Of a stretch of 13,777 bases of DNA, positions 7,230 through 13,313 are shown piece after piece. The notes under the pieces were generated by a model. The model had not been told where the DNA came from. It did not search any database and worked only from the letters and a program-made list of their open reading frames with translations. The position numbers and the translations under genes were made by a program. Every line of letters starts with the position of its first letter. Within the stretch, counting starts at the first letter, position 1. Origin of the DNA: Methanomicrobiales archaeon (GTDB lineage: Archaea; Halobacteriota; Methanomicrobia; Methanomicrobiales; JACTUA01); contig JAJRCO010000041.1 in NCBI GenBank assembly GCA_028678905.1, forward strand, positions 1 through 13,777. Reading direction: 5' to 3'.

Positions 7230-8018
7230 TTACATCACCGCGATGGCTCCATACCCCACCACCTGATCGTACTCCCCAGTCACCTCTCCGCTGGTGCGGT
7301 AGGTGAGGAGCCGGCCAGTCCGGGCCCCCCGCTCCCGGCAAGCGAGCACCATGCTTGCGATGGGGCCGAACCCGCAGGCGCTCACTCCTTCCGCTTCAAT
7401 GCGCCGGTAAAACTCTTCCACGTCTAGAGTATCCAGTGCCCCGATGGCATAGAGGTCCTGCTTCCTCGCTACCTCGTGCGGAACATAATGGGAGAAATCG
7501 CTGGAGGCGACGATCCGCACCTCCTGTGCTTCCGAGGAGAGAGCGGCGAGGATCCGGTCGGTGACCATCTGTGCGCTGACCAGGGACTGTTCTCCTATCA
7601 TGATCGGTACGATCCTCGCATGGGGGAACCGGTACTTGATGAAGGGGAGCTGGACCTCGATGGAGTGTTCATTGCGGTGGGAGAACTCGTCCACCCGGAT
7701 ATCGAGCGCCCGCACGAAATCGGTGTCCACGTCGACCAGACCCAGGGGCGTCTCCCAGGAGACCGCGGAGGTGCAGGTGAGGTACCCCCGGTGACTGGGC
7801 CCTATCACGATGAAAGTGCCCGTGAAATCTGCCGAAATAGAGGCATAGGCGGTGGCTGCCACTTCTCCGGAGTAGATGTACCCTGCATGGGGAGCCACGA
7901 TCCCCATCGCATCGAGGCCAGCCTCCTTGTTGCGATAGTACTTCTCCAGCAGCTGCTCCAGATGATCCGGGTCCCGCGGGTAGAACATTCCTGCCACGCT
8001 ACTCAGCCGTATATCCAT
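7230..8018 (-). CDS. MEMO family protein (AmmeMemoRadiSam system protein B)
   Basis: Belongs to the MEMO1-like family, whose fold resembles class III extradiol dioxygenases and aromatic-opening enzymes. The archaeal function is not established. In the 262-residue form, N-terminal AGMFYP is at 9-14, APHAGYIYSG at 42-51 (His44), GPSHRG at 73-78 (His76) and SSDFSHYVP at 172-180 (His177). These are the three histidines corresponding to the vestigial metal site of the family. CGFGPI at 215-220 is also characteristic. I chose ATG 8018, with GGGGTGA 5 bases upstream. A GTG at 8027 inside that same Shine-Dalgarno would add three residues. The gene lies between rps2 and mvk and abuts mvk with no spacer. 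Neither the AMMECR1 nor the radical-SAM partner is in the window. A link to lipid synthesis is suggested only by position. Confidence 0.93.
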   Translation of the reverse strand: MDIRLSSVAGMFYPRDPDHLEQLLEKYYRNKEAGLDAMGIVAPHAGYIYSGEVAATAYASISADFTGTFIVIGPSHRGYLTCTSAVSWETPLGLVDVDTDFVRALDIRVDEFSHRNEHSIEVQLPFIKYRFPHARIVPIMIGEQSLVSAQMVTDRILAALSSEAQEVRIVASSDFSHYVPHEVARKQDLYAIGALDTLDVEEFYRRIEAEGVSACGFGPIASMVLACRERGARTGRLLTYRTSGEVTGEYDQVVGYGAIAVM

Positions 8019-8038
8019 TTCCGTCACCCCGGAGAGGT

Positions 8039-8647
8039 TCAGAATTCCGTCTCAAAGTCTTCAGGAGTCAGGGAAGTTGCCACACCCCGGAGATGCAGAA
8101 GCTCCTTAGTGAGGAGGAAATACACCATGGAAAGCGCCTTTCGCCCTTTGTTATTGGTGGGGATGACCAGGTCGATATTGGTAGTCATGTTGTTGGTGTC
8201 GCAGAGTGCTACCACAGGTACGCCGCTTTGCACCGCCTCGGTTACTGCCTGTGCATCTCCTATGGGATCGGTCACCACCACCACCTCTGGCTCAATGTAG
8301 GAGGCGAGGTTCGGGTTGGTCAGGGTCCCCGGAATGAAGCGGCCCACTTTCGCCATTCCTCCGATGGTCTCGGCGAATTTCCGTGCCGGATACTGCCCAT
8401 ACTGCCGCGAGGTGACTACCAGGACCCCCGTAGAATCGTAGCGGGAGAGGAATTTTGAGGCGGTTTTTATCCGGGCATCCGTTGCTCGGATATCCAGGAT
8501 ATACAGGCCGTCTCCCCTCACCCGGTAGATAAATTCTTTCATATCCTTGCTTTTCTGCTGGGTTCCGATGTGAACCCCGGCGGCGAGGTACTCCTCCACC
8601 GGTACGAGCGGCTCCTTCAGTACAATTTCCATCTCGTTTGCTGTCAT
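8039..8647 (-). CDS. rps2: 30S ribosomal protein S2 (uS2), archaeal
   Basis: Small-subunit ribosomal protein. The 202-residue product has the archaeal/eukaryal uS2 pattern: YLAAGVHIGTQ at 20-30, RFIPGTLTNP at 103-112, VVVVTDP at 122-128, VPVVALCDTNN at 143-153 and IPTNNKGRKAL at 162-172. It is shorter than bacterial S2, as expected for archaea. The start is set at ATG 8647, which overlaps the eno stop as ATGA and has GAGG 7 bases upstream. An ATG 28 codons further upstream lies in the eno coding region and adds non-family residues, so I rejected it. The acidic C-terminus (TPEDFETEF) is followed 20 bases later by the MEMO gene. Confidence 0.97.
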   Translation of the reverse strand: MTANEMEIVLKEPLVPVEEYLAAGVHIGTQQKSKDMKEFIYRVRGDGLYILDIRATDARIKTASKFLSRYDSTGVLVVTSRQYGQYPARKFAETIGGMAKVGRFIPGTLTNPNLASYIEPEVVVVTDPIGDAQAVTEAVQSGVPVVALCDTNNMTTNIDLVIPTNNKGRKALSMVYFLLTKELLHLRGVATSLTPEDFETEF

Positions 8648-9834
8648 TGCATTGCCTCTTCGATTCGTATCAATTCGTTTAGTTTGGCGATCCGTTCTCC
8701 CCCCACCACTCCGGTTTTCAGAAAAATGCATCCGAACGCAGTTGCCAGGTGAGCGATGGTATCGTCGGTAGTCTCTCCCGAGCGGTGGCTCATCACCGTG
8801 TCGAGGCCATGAGTCTGCGCCACCTTCACTGCCTCATATGTATCGGAGAGGGTCCCCACCTGGTTGGGCTTGATCAGCACGCAGTTCGCGGCCTCCAGCT
8901 CTACCCCGCGAATAATTCGTTCCACCTGGGTGACAAAGAGATCGTCTCCACACACCAGGCAGCGGTCGCCTATCTGCTGGGTCAGCTCCGCAAAGCCCTC
9001 AAAATCTTCCTCATGTAGGGGATCCTCGATATAAACGAGGTTATACGAGTCCACCAGTTCCGCAAGATAGGCGATCTGTTCTTCAGAGGTACGGGTTCTT
9101 TCCCGGTACCGGTACACCTCTCCATCCCAGAGCTGGCTCGCCGCCACGTCCACTCCCATGTTAATACTCAACATAAGGGAATCCGAGACCGAGGCCACTG
9201 CCTGGATCAGAATGTCAAACGCCTGCTCGTCGCGGATGGAAGGTGCCCAGGCGCCCTCGTCCCCTTTTCCGCACGAAAGGTCCTGGGCTGCCAGGAGTTC
9301 ACGCACCTTTCGGTGCACCGCGGCGTTGGCAAACACCGCCTCTCCCGCATCGGCTGCTCCGGTGGGAACCACCAGAAACTCCTGGATCTCGGTGGCATTC
9401 GCTGCATGGGCGCCCCCGCCGATCACATTTCCGAGGGGGAGCGGTGTAGTGCCGGTAAAGATCCCCCCCAGGTGACGGAAGAGATCGATGTTCAATGCGG
9501 TCGCCGCAGCCCGGCTGCACGCAATGGAAAGAGCTACCGCTACATTCGCTCCTATCTTGCTGAAATCGGAAGTCCCGTCCAGCTCCCGCAGCAGAGAATC
9601 AAAATTGACCTGGTCCCGGGCGTCCTCTCCGACCAAGGTTGGGATCAGCGTCGCTTCCGCGTCGGCGATTGCCTCGCGGACCGGGCGCACTTTCGCCTCA
9701 TGGGTGCCGGTGCTTGCCCCGCTAGGCGCGGCTCCCCTTCCCCAGCCCAAAAGGGTCCAGATCTCTGCCTCGACTGTGGGATTGCCCCGGCTGTCCAGGA
9801 CTTCCCGCAGCCTGATCTGTTCGATGGTCGTCAT
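8644..9834 (-). CDS. eno: enolase (phosphopyruvate hydratase)
   Basis: Interconverts 2-phosphoglycerate and phosphoenolpyruvate; in methanogens it serves mainly gluconeogenesis. Catalytic and metal residues all have counterparts: GASTG loop 39-43, Glu152 in IQEFL, Glu193 in GDEGAWAP, metal ligands Asp229, Glu270 (IEDPL) and Asp297 (CGDDLFVT), Lys322 (LIKPNQVGT), SHRSGET 349-355 and Lys373. The 396 residues are roughly 25-35 fewer than typical enolases. Most of the shortfall follows the GASTG loop, where the usual charged ELRDGD..R..GKGV segment is reduced to HEAKVRPVREA. PLPLGNVIGGGAHA (131-144) replaces the bacterial MNIINGG-EHA and looks euryarchaeal. The ATG shares one base with the rpoK stop (TAATG), and the 3' end overlaps rps2 by 4. 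Its place in the rpoN-rpoK-eno-rps2 string is a known archaeal arrangement. Confidence 0.97.
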   Translation of the reverse strand: MTTIEQIRLREVLDSRGNPTVEAEIWTLLGWGRGAAPSGASTGTHEAKVRPVREAIADAEATLIPTLVGEDARDQVNFDSLLRELDGTSDFSKIGANVAVALSIACSRAAATALNIDLFRHLGGIFTGTTPLPLGNVIGGGAHAANATEIQEFLVVPTGAADAGEAVFANAAVHRKVRELLAAQDLSCGKGDEGAWAPSIRDEQAFDILIQAVASVSDSLMLSINMGVDVAASQLWDGEVYRYRERTRTSEEQIAYLAELVDSYNLVYIEDPLHEEDFEGFAELTQQIGDRCLVCGDDLFVTQVERIIRGVELEAANCVLIKPNQVGTLSDTYEAVKVAQTHGLDTVMSHRSGETTDDTIAHLATAFGCIFLKTGVVGGERIAKLNELIRIEEAMQ

Positions 9835-10010
9835 TACATTCCTACTTTCCTCTTTACGGTGATCGGGATCACTTTCTGGTCGAACTCTTCAATCGCGATT
9901 TCCAGAGGATCGATTTTTTCGGTTTTCACGAGAAGGGGGGCACCCATTGAAATCTGCAGAGCCCGTGCTCCGATGATTCTCGCTCGTTCGTATCGAGTAT
10001 ACGATTCCAT
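9834..10010 (-). CDS. rpoK: DNA-directed RNA polymerase subunit K (RpoK/Rpb6)
   Basis: Small RNA polymerase assembly subunit, counterpart of eukaryotic Rpb6 and bacterial omega. My translation gives 58 residues beginning MESYTRYERARIIGARALQI and ending TVKRKVGM. The core YTRYERARIIGARALQISMGAP (4-25) is the RpoK/omega signature. Two ATGs are adjacent and in frame (10013 and 10010). I chose 10010, which puts GAGG seven bases upstream; 10013 would add one Met. The TAA stop shares a base with the eno ATG. The gene begins about 30 bases after the tRNA-Pro 3' end, so its message must be created either by tRNA 3' processing of a longer transcript or from a local promoter. Confidence 0.93.
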   Translation of the reverse strand: MESYTRYERARIIGARALQISMGAPLLVKTEKIDPLEIAIEEFDQKVIPITVKRKVGM

Positions 10011-10030
10011 CATCCATCCTCAAAAGCTTG

Positions 10031-10042
10031 GTTTTTCTTAAA
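10031..10042 (-). promoter_or_regulatory. weak TATA-like element between tRNA-Pro and rpoK
   Basis: The minus strand reads TTTAAGAAAAAC immediately after the tRNA discriminator base. TTTAAGAA resembles a relaxed archaeal TATA box. Its centre lies about 26-28 bases before the rpoK start codon, so a transcript from it would be nearly leaderless. No clear BRE is visible because the tRNA acceptor stem (CGACCCCA) occupies that place. This is a suggestion only; the run could simply be an AT-rich spacer. Confidence 0.2.
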
Positions 10043-10117
10043 TGGGGTCGCTGAGATTTGAACTCAGGTCACAGCATCCCGAACGCCATAGGATAGTCCA
10101 GGCTACCCCACGACCCC
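10043..10117 (-). tRNA. tRNA-Pro (anticodon CGG)
   Basis: The 75-base minus-strand sequence folds as a full cloverleaf. The acceptor GGGGTCG/CGACCCC pairs perfectly. The D-stem is GGGT/ATCC around a loop with the invariant GG. The anticodon arm is TGGCG-TTCGGGA-TGCTG, the T-arm CTGAG-TTCAAAT-CTCAG, and the discriminator is A. Loop numbering gives T33, anticodon CGG and G37, which reads proline codon CCG. No intron is present and the 3' CCA is not encoded. The anticodon stem contains three G-U type pairs, so it is unusually weak. The first base follows the rpoN TGA with no spacer, so the gene is embedded in the operon and must be cut from the polycistronic RNA by RNase P and tRNase Z. Lack of a tool-based fold is the main uncertainty. 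Confidence 0.93.
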
Positions 10118-10306
10118 TCACTGATACGGGTTGAGGTCATCCACGATCTCCTTGTGTGTCAAGAGCATCCGTCTGCAGCAGTATCTCCGTAGACCGAGAT
10201 CATCGAGGATCTTCGCCGGATCCTCGCCTGATTCTCGTCGGTGTTTAAATTCGTCCCATGCCGTAGAGATGACCTTGCCGCAGGTGAAACACCGTACTGG
10301 TATCAT
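10118..10306 (-). CDS. rpoN: DNA-directed RNA polymerase subunit N (RpoN/Rpb10)
   Basis: Small zinc-binding subunit of archaeal RNA polymerase, counterpart of eukaryotic Rpb10, which stabilises the assembly platform with subunits D, L and P. The 62 residues carry the atypical zinc site CX2C (Cys6, Cys9) plus the adjacent pair Cys43-Cys44 in LGLRRYCCRRM, and the PVRCFTCGK start is diagnostic. The length is normal for the family. The start ATG has only a weak Shine-Dalgarno (no GAGG or GGTG at proper distance), unlike most neighbours. The TGA is immediately followed by the first base of tRNA-Pro, so 5' maturation of the tRNA would cleave right at the end of this reading frame. Confidence 0.97.
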   Translation of the reverse strand: MIPVRCFTCGKVISTAWDEFKHRRESGEDPAKILDDLGLRRYCCRRMLLTHKEIVDDLNPYQ

Positions 10307-10335
10307 GCACTTAGTCTCTTATACAATGTGATAAC

Positions 10336-10737
10336 CTATCGATAAGACTTTTGGAACTTCGCGCGCGCTCCCCGTCCATGGGGTTTTTTGGCCTCTTTCT
10401 GCCGGGAATCGTTGACCAGGAGGGTCCGATCATAGGCAAGATAGAGATCCTTGATCCGGGGATCGTTGTGCCATTTCAGGATGCCCCGGGCAAGGGCGGT
10501 GCGTACCGCCTCCATCTGCCCCATGCTTCCACCACCTTGGACACTGATGGTCGCGTCGACGCCGTCCAGTGCCTGTGGGATCAGGAACAGAGGCTCGCTG
10601 ATCTTCATACGCATCAGGTCGGTACCGAAGATACTCAGGGGAACCGCGTTGATGCGGATCATTCCGTGTCCTTCCCGAAAGGTTGCCCGTGCGATGGCTT
10701 TTTTCCGCTTACCGCTGGTGTTGATAATCTTTACCAC
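10336..10737 (-). CDS. rps9: 30S ribosomal protein S9 (uS9), archaeal
   Basis: Small-subunit head protein whose C-terminal tail reaches the decoding site. The 133-residue product starts VKIINTSGKRKKAIARAT, has ISVQGGGSMGQMEAVRTALARGIL in the middle and ends in the canonical basic tail GRGARAKFQKSYR. The start is GTG at 10737, preceded by GGTGAT. An ATG six bases earlier is out of frame and meets a stop after three codons. It follows rpl13 by 11 bases and precedes rpoN by 29, matching the rpl18e-rpl13-rps9-rpoN order shared by many archaea. Confidence 0.97.
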   Translation of the reverse strand: MVKIINTSGKRKKAIARATFREGHGMIRINAVPLSIFGTDLMRMKISEPLFLIPQALDGVDATISVQGGGSMGQMEAVRTALARGILKWHNDPRIKDLYLAYDRTLLVNDSRQKEAKKPHGRGARAKFQKSYR

Positions 10738-10748
10738 TTCATCACCGC

Positions 10749-11171
10749 CTAAAATGCCGCTCCCAGATAAGAGCTGATGGATTCCAGAGTCACATACCGG
10801 GGTGAGCTCAGGCGTGACACATGTGCCTCTTCGATGGTCTCCATCTCACTCTCCCGAAACTGCCGGGGGATCCCCACATAGGCCCTTACCCGTTGGAGCG
10901 CCTCGCGACCGGGCTGGCGTTTATAGGGAAGCATTCCCCGGATGGTCCTCTTCATGATCGCGTCGGGCCGGCGCGGGTAGAACGGGCCTCCTTCGGTGGA
11001 GCCCCTCTGTCTTTTCTGCAGATAGGCCACCGTCACCCTTTTCCGGGTTCCGGAAATTACCGCCTTCTCCACGTTCACCAGTGCGATCTCTTCTCCGTCT
11101 AGGGCACGCTTGGCCACGGTACTCGCAAGCCTTCCCAGGATCAGATCTTCTGCATTGATAACCGTCACCAT
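10749..11171 (-). CDS. rpl13: 50S ribosomal protein L13 (uL13), archaeal
   Basis: Large-subunit protein needed early in subunit assembly. The 140-residue product shows archaeal uL13 features: N-terminal NAEDLILGRLASTVAK (6-21), VEKAVISGTRKR about 34-45, the GPFYPRRPDAIMKRTIRGMLPYK region at about 62-84, and RVRAYVGIP. It is of normal archaeal length, with a C-terminus (LSSPRYVTLESISSYLGAAF) that runs beyond the core fold. The start ATG is four bases after the rpl18e TGA, with GGTGAT overlapping that stop as Shine-Dalgarno. Confidence 0.97.
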   Translation of the reverse strand: MVTVINAEDLILGRLASTVAKRALDGEEIALVNVEKAVISGTRKRVTVAYLQKRQRGSTEGGPFYPRRPDAIMKRTIRGMLPYKRQPGREALQRVRAYVGIPRQFRESEMETIEEAHVSRLSSPRYVTLESISSYLGAAF

Positions 11172-11175
11172 AACA

Positions 11176-11535
11176 TCACCGCAGTATCCTGATACGGCTC
11201 CCTTTAGGATTTGAAGAGAGGAGTTCCTCGATGGTCATGCACGCACCCTTCGCGGTCTGAATTTTTCCGACTGCGGACTTACTGAAGTTCAGTGCCGCGA
11301 TCTGTACCGGCTGGTTGAGCACTCCCGTTCCCAGAACTTTTCCTGGGACAAGAATGGTCTCACCTTTCATCGCGTACCGGTTGATCTTACCGACATTCAC
11401 TTCTGCGTAATTTCTGCTCGGCGCTTCCAACCTCATTGCGATATCCCGCCAGATGGATGCCTCGTTGGTGCGAGCGGTCTCCTTGAGTAGTGCAATGAGG
11501 TTGTTCAGCCGGGGATTGGTCTTCTCTCTCCCCAT
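11176..11535 (-). CDS. rpl18e: 50S ribosomal protein L18e (eL18)
   Basis: Large-subunit protein found only in archaea and eukaryotes, related in fold to uL15. The 119-residue product contains KTNPRLNNLIALLKETART near the N-terminus, VNVGKINRY, LVPGKVLGTGVLNQPVQIAALNFS, and the C-terminal ELLSSNPKGSRIRIL, all hallmarks of the family. It starts at ATG 11535, three bases after the rpoD TAA, and begins the L18e-L13-S9 triplet. Its presence excludes a bacterial origin. Confidence 0.97.
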   Translation of the reverse strand: MGREKTNPRLNNLIALLKETARTNEASIWRDIAMRLEAPSRNYAEVNVGKINRYAMKGETILVPGKVLGTGVLNQPVQIAALNFSKSAVGKIQTAKGACMTIEELLSSNPKGSRIRILR

Positions 11536-11538
11536 AAA

Positions 11539-12363
11539 TTAGGTCACTCCCGATAGTTGTGAGACGATAGTATGCAGGTCTTCGGACTTCTGCCGCAGAT
11601 GCATGAGGGCTCGTTCAATGATCTCTTGTACGGGCAGGGACTCGTCTCCCTCGACTACGAAAATTTTCCGTGTCTCATCCCCTTTGATCCGGATAGAAGG
11701 CTCAGAACCGATTCCTCCCGCCATGCAGGCCTCTTCGCATAGACGGCAGAGCAGGCATTCTTCCTGTTTTTCCGCTACGACCTGGGCCTTTCCCTCTTTC
11801 ACGGTCAGAATACCGCGGGGGCATTCTTCCACACACATGCCACATCCATCACAGTTTTCGCTGAAGGTAATCTCGGGATAGTTCTTGTAGCCGCAAGCGA
11901 TGGTGGGCTGCCATTTCGCGTGCTCTTTCCCGGTATTTACCGTCGCCCGGGCTTCCAGCACGACCTTCTGATTTTCACTTAGCTTGATGATGGGGATCTC
12001 GTCATGGCAGGGTGCGGTTGTTGGATCCTGCGGAATGAGGTCCCGGGAAAATACCATGCGGGGACCCTCTACACTCAGCGTATAGGTGGCGGTGCAGTGG
12101 GTGCATCCTGCCCCCCCGCAGGAACATTCCCCGGCGGGCACATAGGTGGTGAGATCAGTGCGCAGGGGGATGAGCCCCAGTCGGTGCGCCAGCATCTCAT
12201 CGAAGAGCACGCTGGTGTTGTCGTAAATCCGCACCTGGTCGATGGCCAGGGTCGGCACCTCACTGATCATGGCGCGTCGGAAGGCGTTGGCGAACGCGGT
12301 CCTCGTTTCAGTGAGGGTGAACCGTGCGTTATTGTTGTCCAGCCTGCCAAAGATGATCTCCAT
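11539..12363 (-). CDS. rpoD: RNA polymerase subunit D with zinc loop and two 4Fe-4S motifs
   Basis: Counterpart of bacterial alpha and eukaryotic Rpb3; pairs with RpoL to seed RNA polymerase assembly. In the 274 residues the dimerisation domain starts with NNARFTLTETRTAFANAFRRAMISEVPT (about 11-38). CSCGGAGCTHC at 80-90 has the Cys-X-Cys...Cys-X2-Cys pattern of the Rpb3 zinc loop. A ferredoxin-like insert follows, with CDGCGMCVEECP (Cys171, 174, 177, 181) and CLLCRLCEEAC (Cys203, 206, 209, 213): two complete CX2CX2CX3C sets, enough for two 4Fe-4S clusters. Many archaea keep one or none; methanogens such as Methanosarcina have both. The C-terminal helix is the dimer helix. The start shares one base with the rps11 stop (TGATG). 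Cluster loading and any redox role are not shown by sequence. Confidence 0.98.
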   Translation of the reverse strand: MEIIFGRLDNNNARFTLTETRTAFANAFRRAMISEVPTLAIDQVRIYDNTSVLFDEMLAHRLGLIPLRTDLTTYVPAGECSCGGAGCTHCTATYTLSVEGPRMVFSRDLIPQDPTTAPCHDEIPIIKLSENQKVVLEARATVNTGKEHAKWQPTIACGYKNYPEITFSENCDGCGMCVEECPRGILTVKEGKAQVVAEKQEECLLCRLCEEACMAGGIGSEPSIRIKGDETRKIFVVEGDESLPVQEIIERALMHLRQKSEDLHTIVSQLSGVT

Positions 12364-12758
12364 CAGACTCTCCTACCTCTCCTGCCGCCTTTAGTGCGGA
12401 TGCTGTCATGAGGAACCGGCGTCACATCCTCAATCCGCCCGATGCGCATACCGGCCCGGGCCAGGGCCCGGATCGCCGCCTGGGCACCGGGTCCGGGGCT
12501 GCGCTGCTTTCCCCGCCCTGGCGCACGGACCATGACGTGTACCCCCCGGATGCCCTTCTCCATCGCCGCCTGGGCAATGTTCGTGGCCATCTGCATGGCC
12601 GCATAGGGAGAACTCTCATTGCGGTCCTGCTTTACGACCATCCCACCGCTGATCTTGGAGATGGTCTCCGCCCCGGATAGATCGGTGATGGTGATGAGGG
12701 TGTTGTTAAAAGATGCAAAGATATGGGCGATCCCCCACCTCTCTCTTTCTTCCGCCAT
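12363..12758 (-). CDS. rps11: 30S ribosomal protein S11 (uS11), archaeal
   Basis: Small-subunit platform protein. The 131-residue product has the family core: WGIAHIFASFNNTLITITDLSG (8-29), SSPYAAMQMATN (49-60), the RAPGRGKQRSPGPGAQAAIRAL segment (78-99) and the C-terminal DVTPVPHDSIRTKGGRRGRRV. The start ATG has GGAGG about 8 bases upstream within the end of rps4, leaving one base between the rps4 TAA and the rps11 ATG. The S13-S4-S11-RpoD order is the archaeal version of the bacterial alpha operon. Confidence 0.98.
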   Translation of the reverse strand: MAEERERWGIAHIFASFNNTLITITDLSGAETISKISGGMVVKQDRNESSPYAAMQMATNIAQAAMEKGIRGVHVMVRAPGRGKQRSPGPGAQAAIRALARAGMRIGRIEDVTPVPHDSIRTKGGRRGRRV

Positions 12759-12759
12759 T

Positions 12760-13305
12760 TTATCGGCCTCCCTTCACGATACGCCCCCTTTCAGGATGGA
12801 GCTCATGAACGAGGGCAGACTGAGGATCGTACCTGACCAGAGCCTCTTCCTCGGTGCGCACCCGGTAGCTGGGGATGGTCACCCGGACATCCCCGATCGC
12901 GATATGGCCGTGGGTGACGAACTGTCGTGCTTGTTTCGGTGATCGGGCCAGTCCTTTGCGATAGACGATGGTCTGGAGCCTTCGTTCAAGTTCCTGTCCT
13001 ACCTTCAGCGCGAGGACGTCATCGATATCGGCATCCGCCTTTACCAGACCCATCCGGTGGAGGTGGCCCAGGAGATCCTGTCTCTTCACCGCGATCAACG
13101 GGGAATCAGGTTTTCCAAATTCTAGTGCAAGCAGGTCCCGTGATGCGCGGCGATAGCGTCGCAGCGTGCTCTCGGCCTTCCATACTTCTCTCTTGTTTCG
13201 GAGACCGTACTCGATGATGAGCCGGACCTCCTCCTCCATGCGTGTGCGGTCAAACCGGCGAACCGGTGTCTCATACTGTTTGATGTCCTTTCCCGGATAT
13301 CCCAT
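12760..13305 (-). CDS. rps4: 30S ribosomal protein S4 (uS4), archaeal
   Basis: Primary 16S rRNA-binding assembly protein. The 181-residue product opens GYPGKDIKQYETPVRRFD, an archaeal-type start. An S4 RNA-binding domain lies at about 106-165, with RRLQTIVYRKGLARSPKQARQFVTHGHIAIG and VTIPSYRV. It lacks the N-terminal zinc knuckle seen in some bacterial S4 proteins. GGTGAT lies three bases before the ATG. In bacteria S4 is the autoregulator of this operon; no comparable operator structure can be claimed here, because the leader lies outside the window. Confidence 0.98.
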   Translation of the reverse strand: MGYPGKDIKQYETPVRRFDRTRMEEEVRLIIEYGLRNKREVWKAESTLRRYRRASRDLLALEFGKPDSPLIAVKRQDLLGHLHRMGLVKADADIDDVLALKVGQELERRLQTIVYRKGLARSPKQARQFVTHGHIAIGDVRVTIPSYRVRTEEEALVRYDPQSALVHELHPERGRIVKGGR

Positions 13306-13313
13306 CGTATCAC

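Noticed and set aside
8039..8731. Longer rps2 start at 8731
   Set aside because: The extra 28 residues lie in eno coding sequence and do not resemble S2. ATG 8647 has GAGG at 7 bases and an ATGA overlap.
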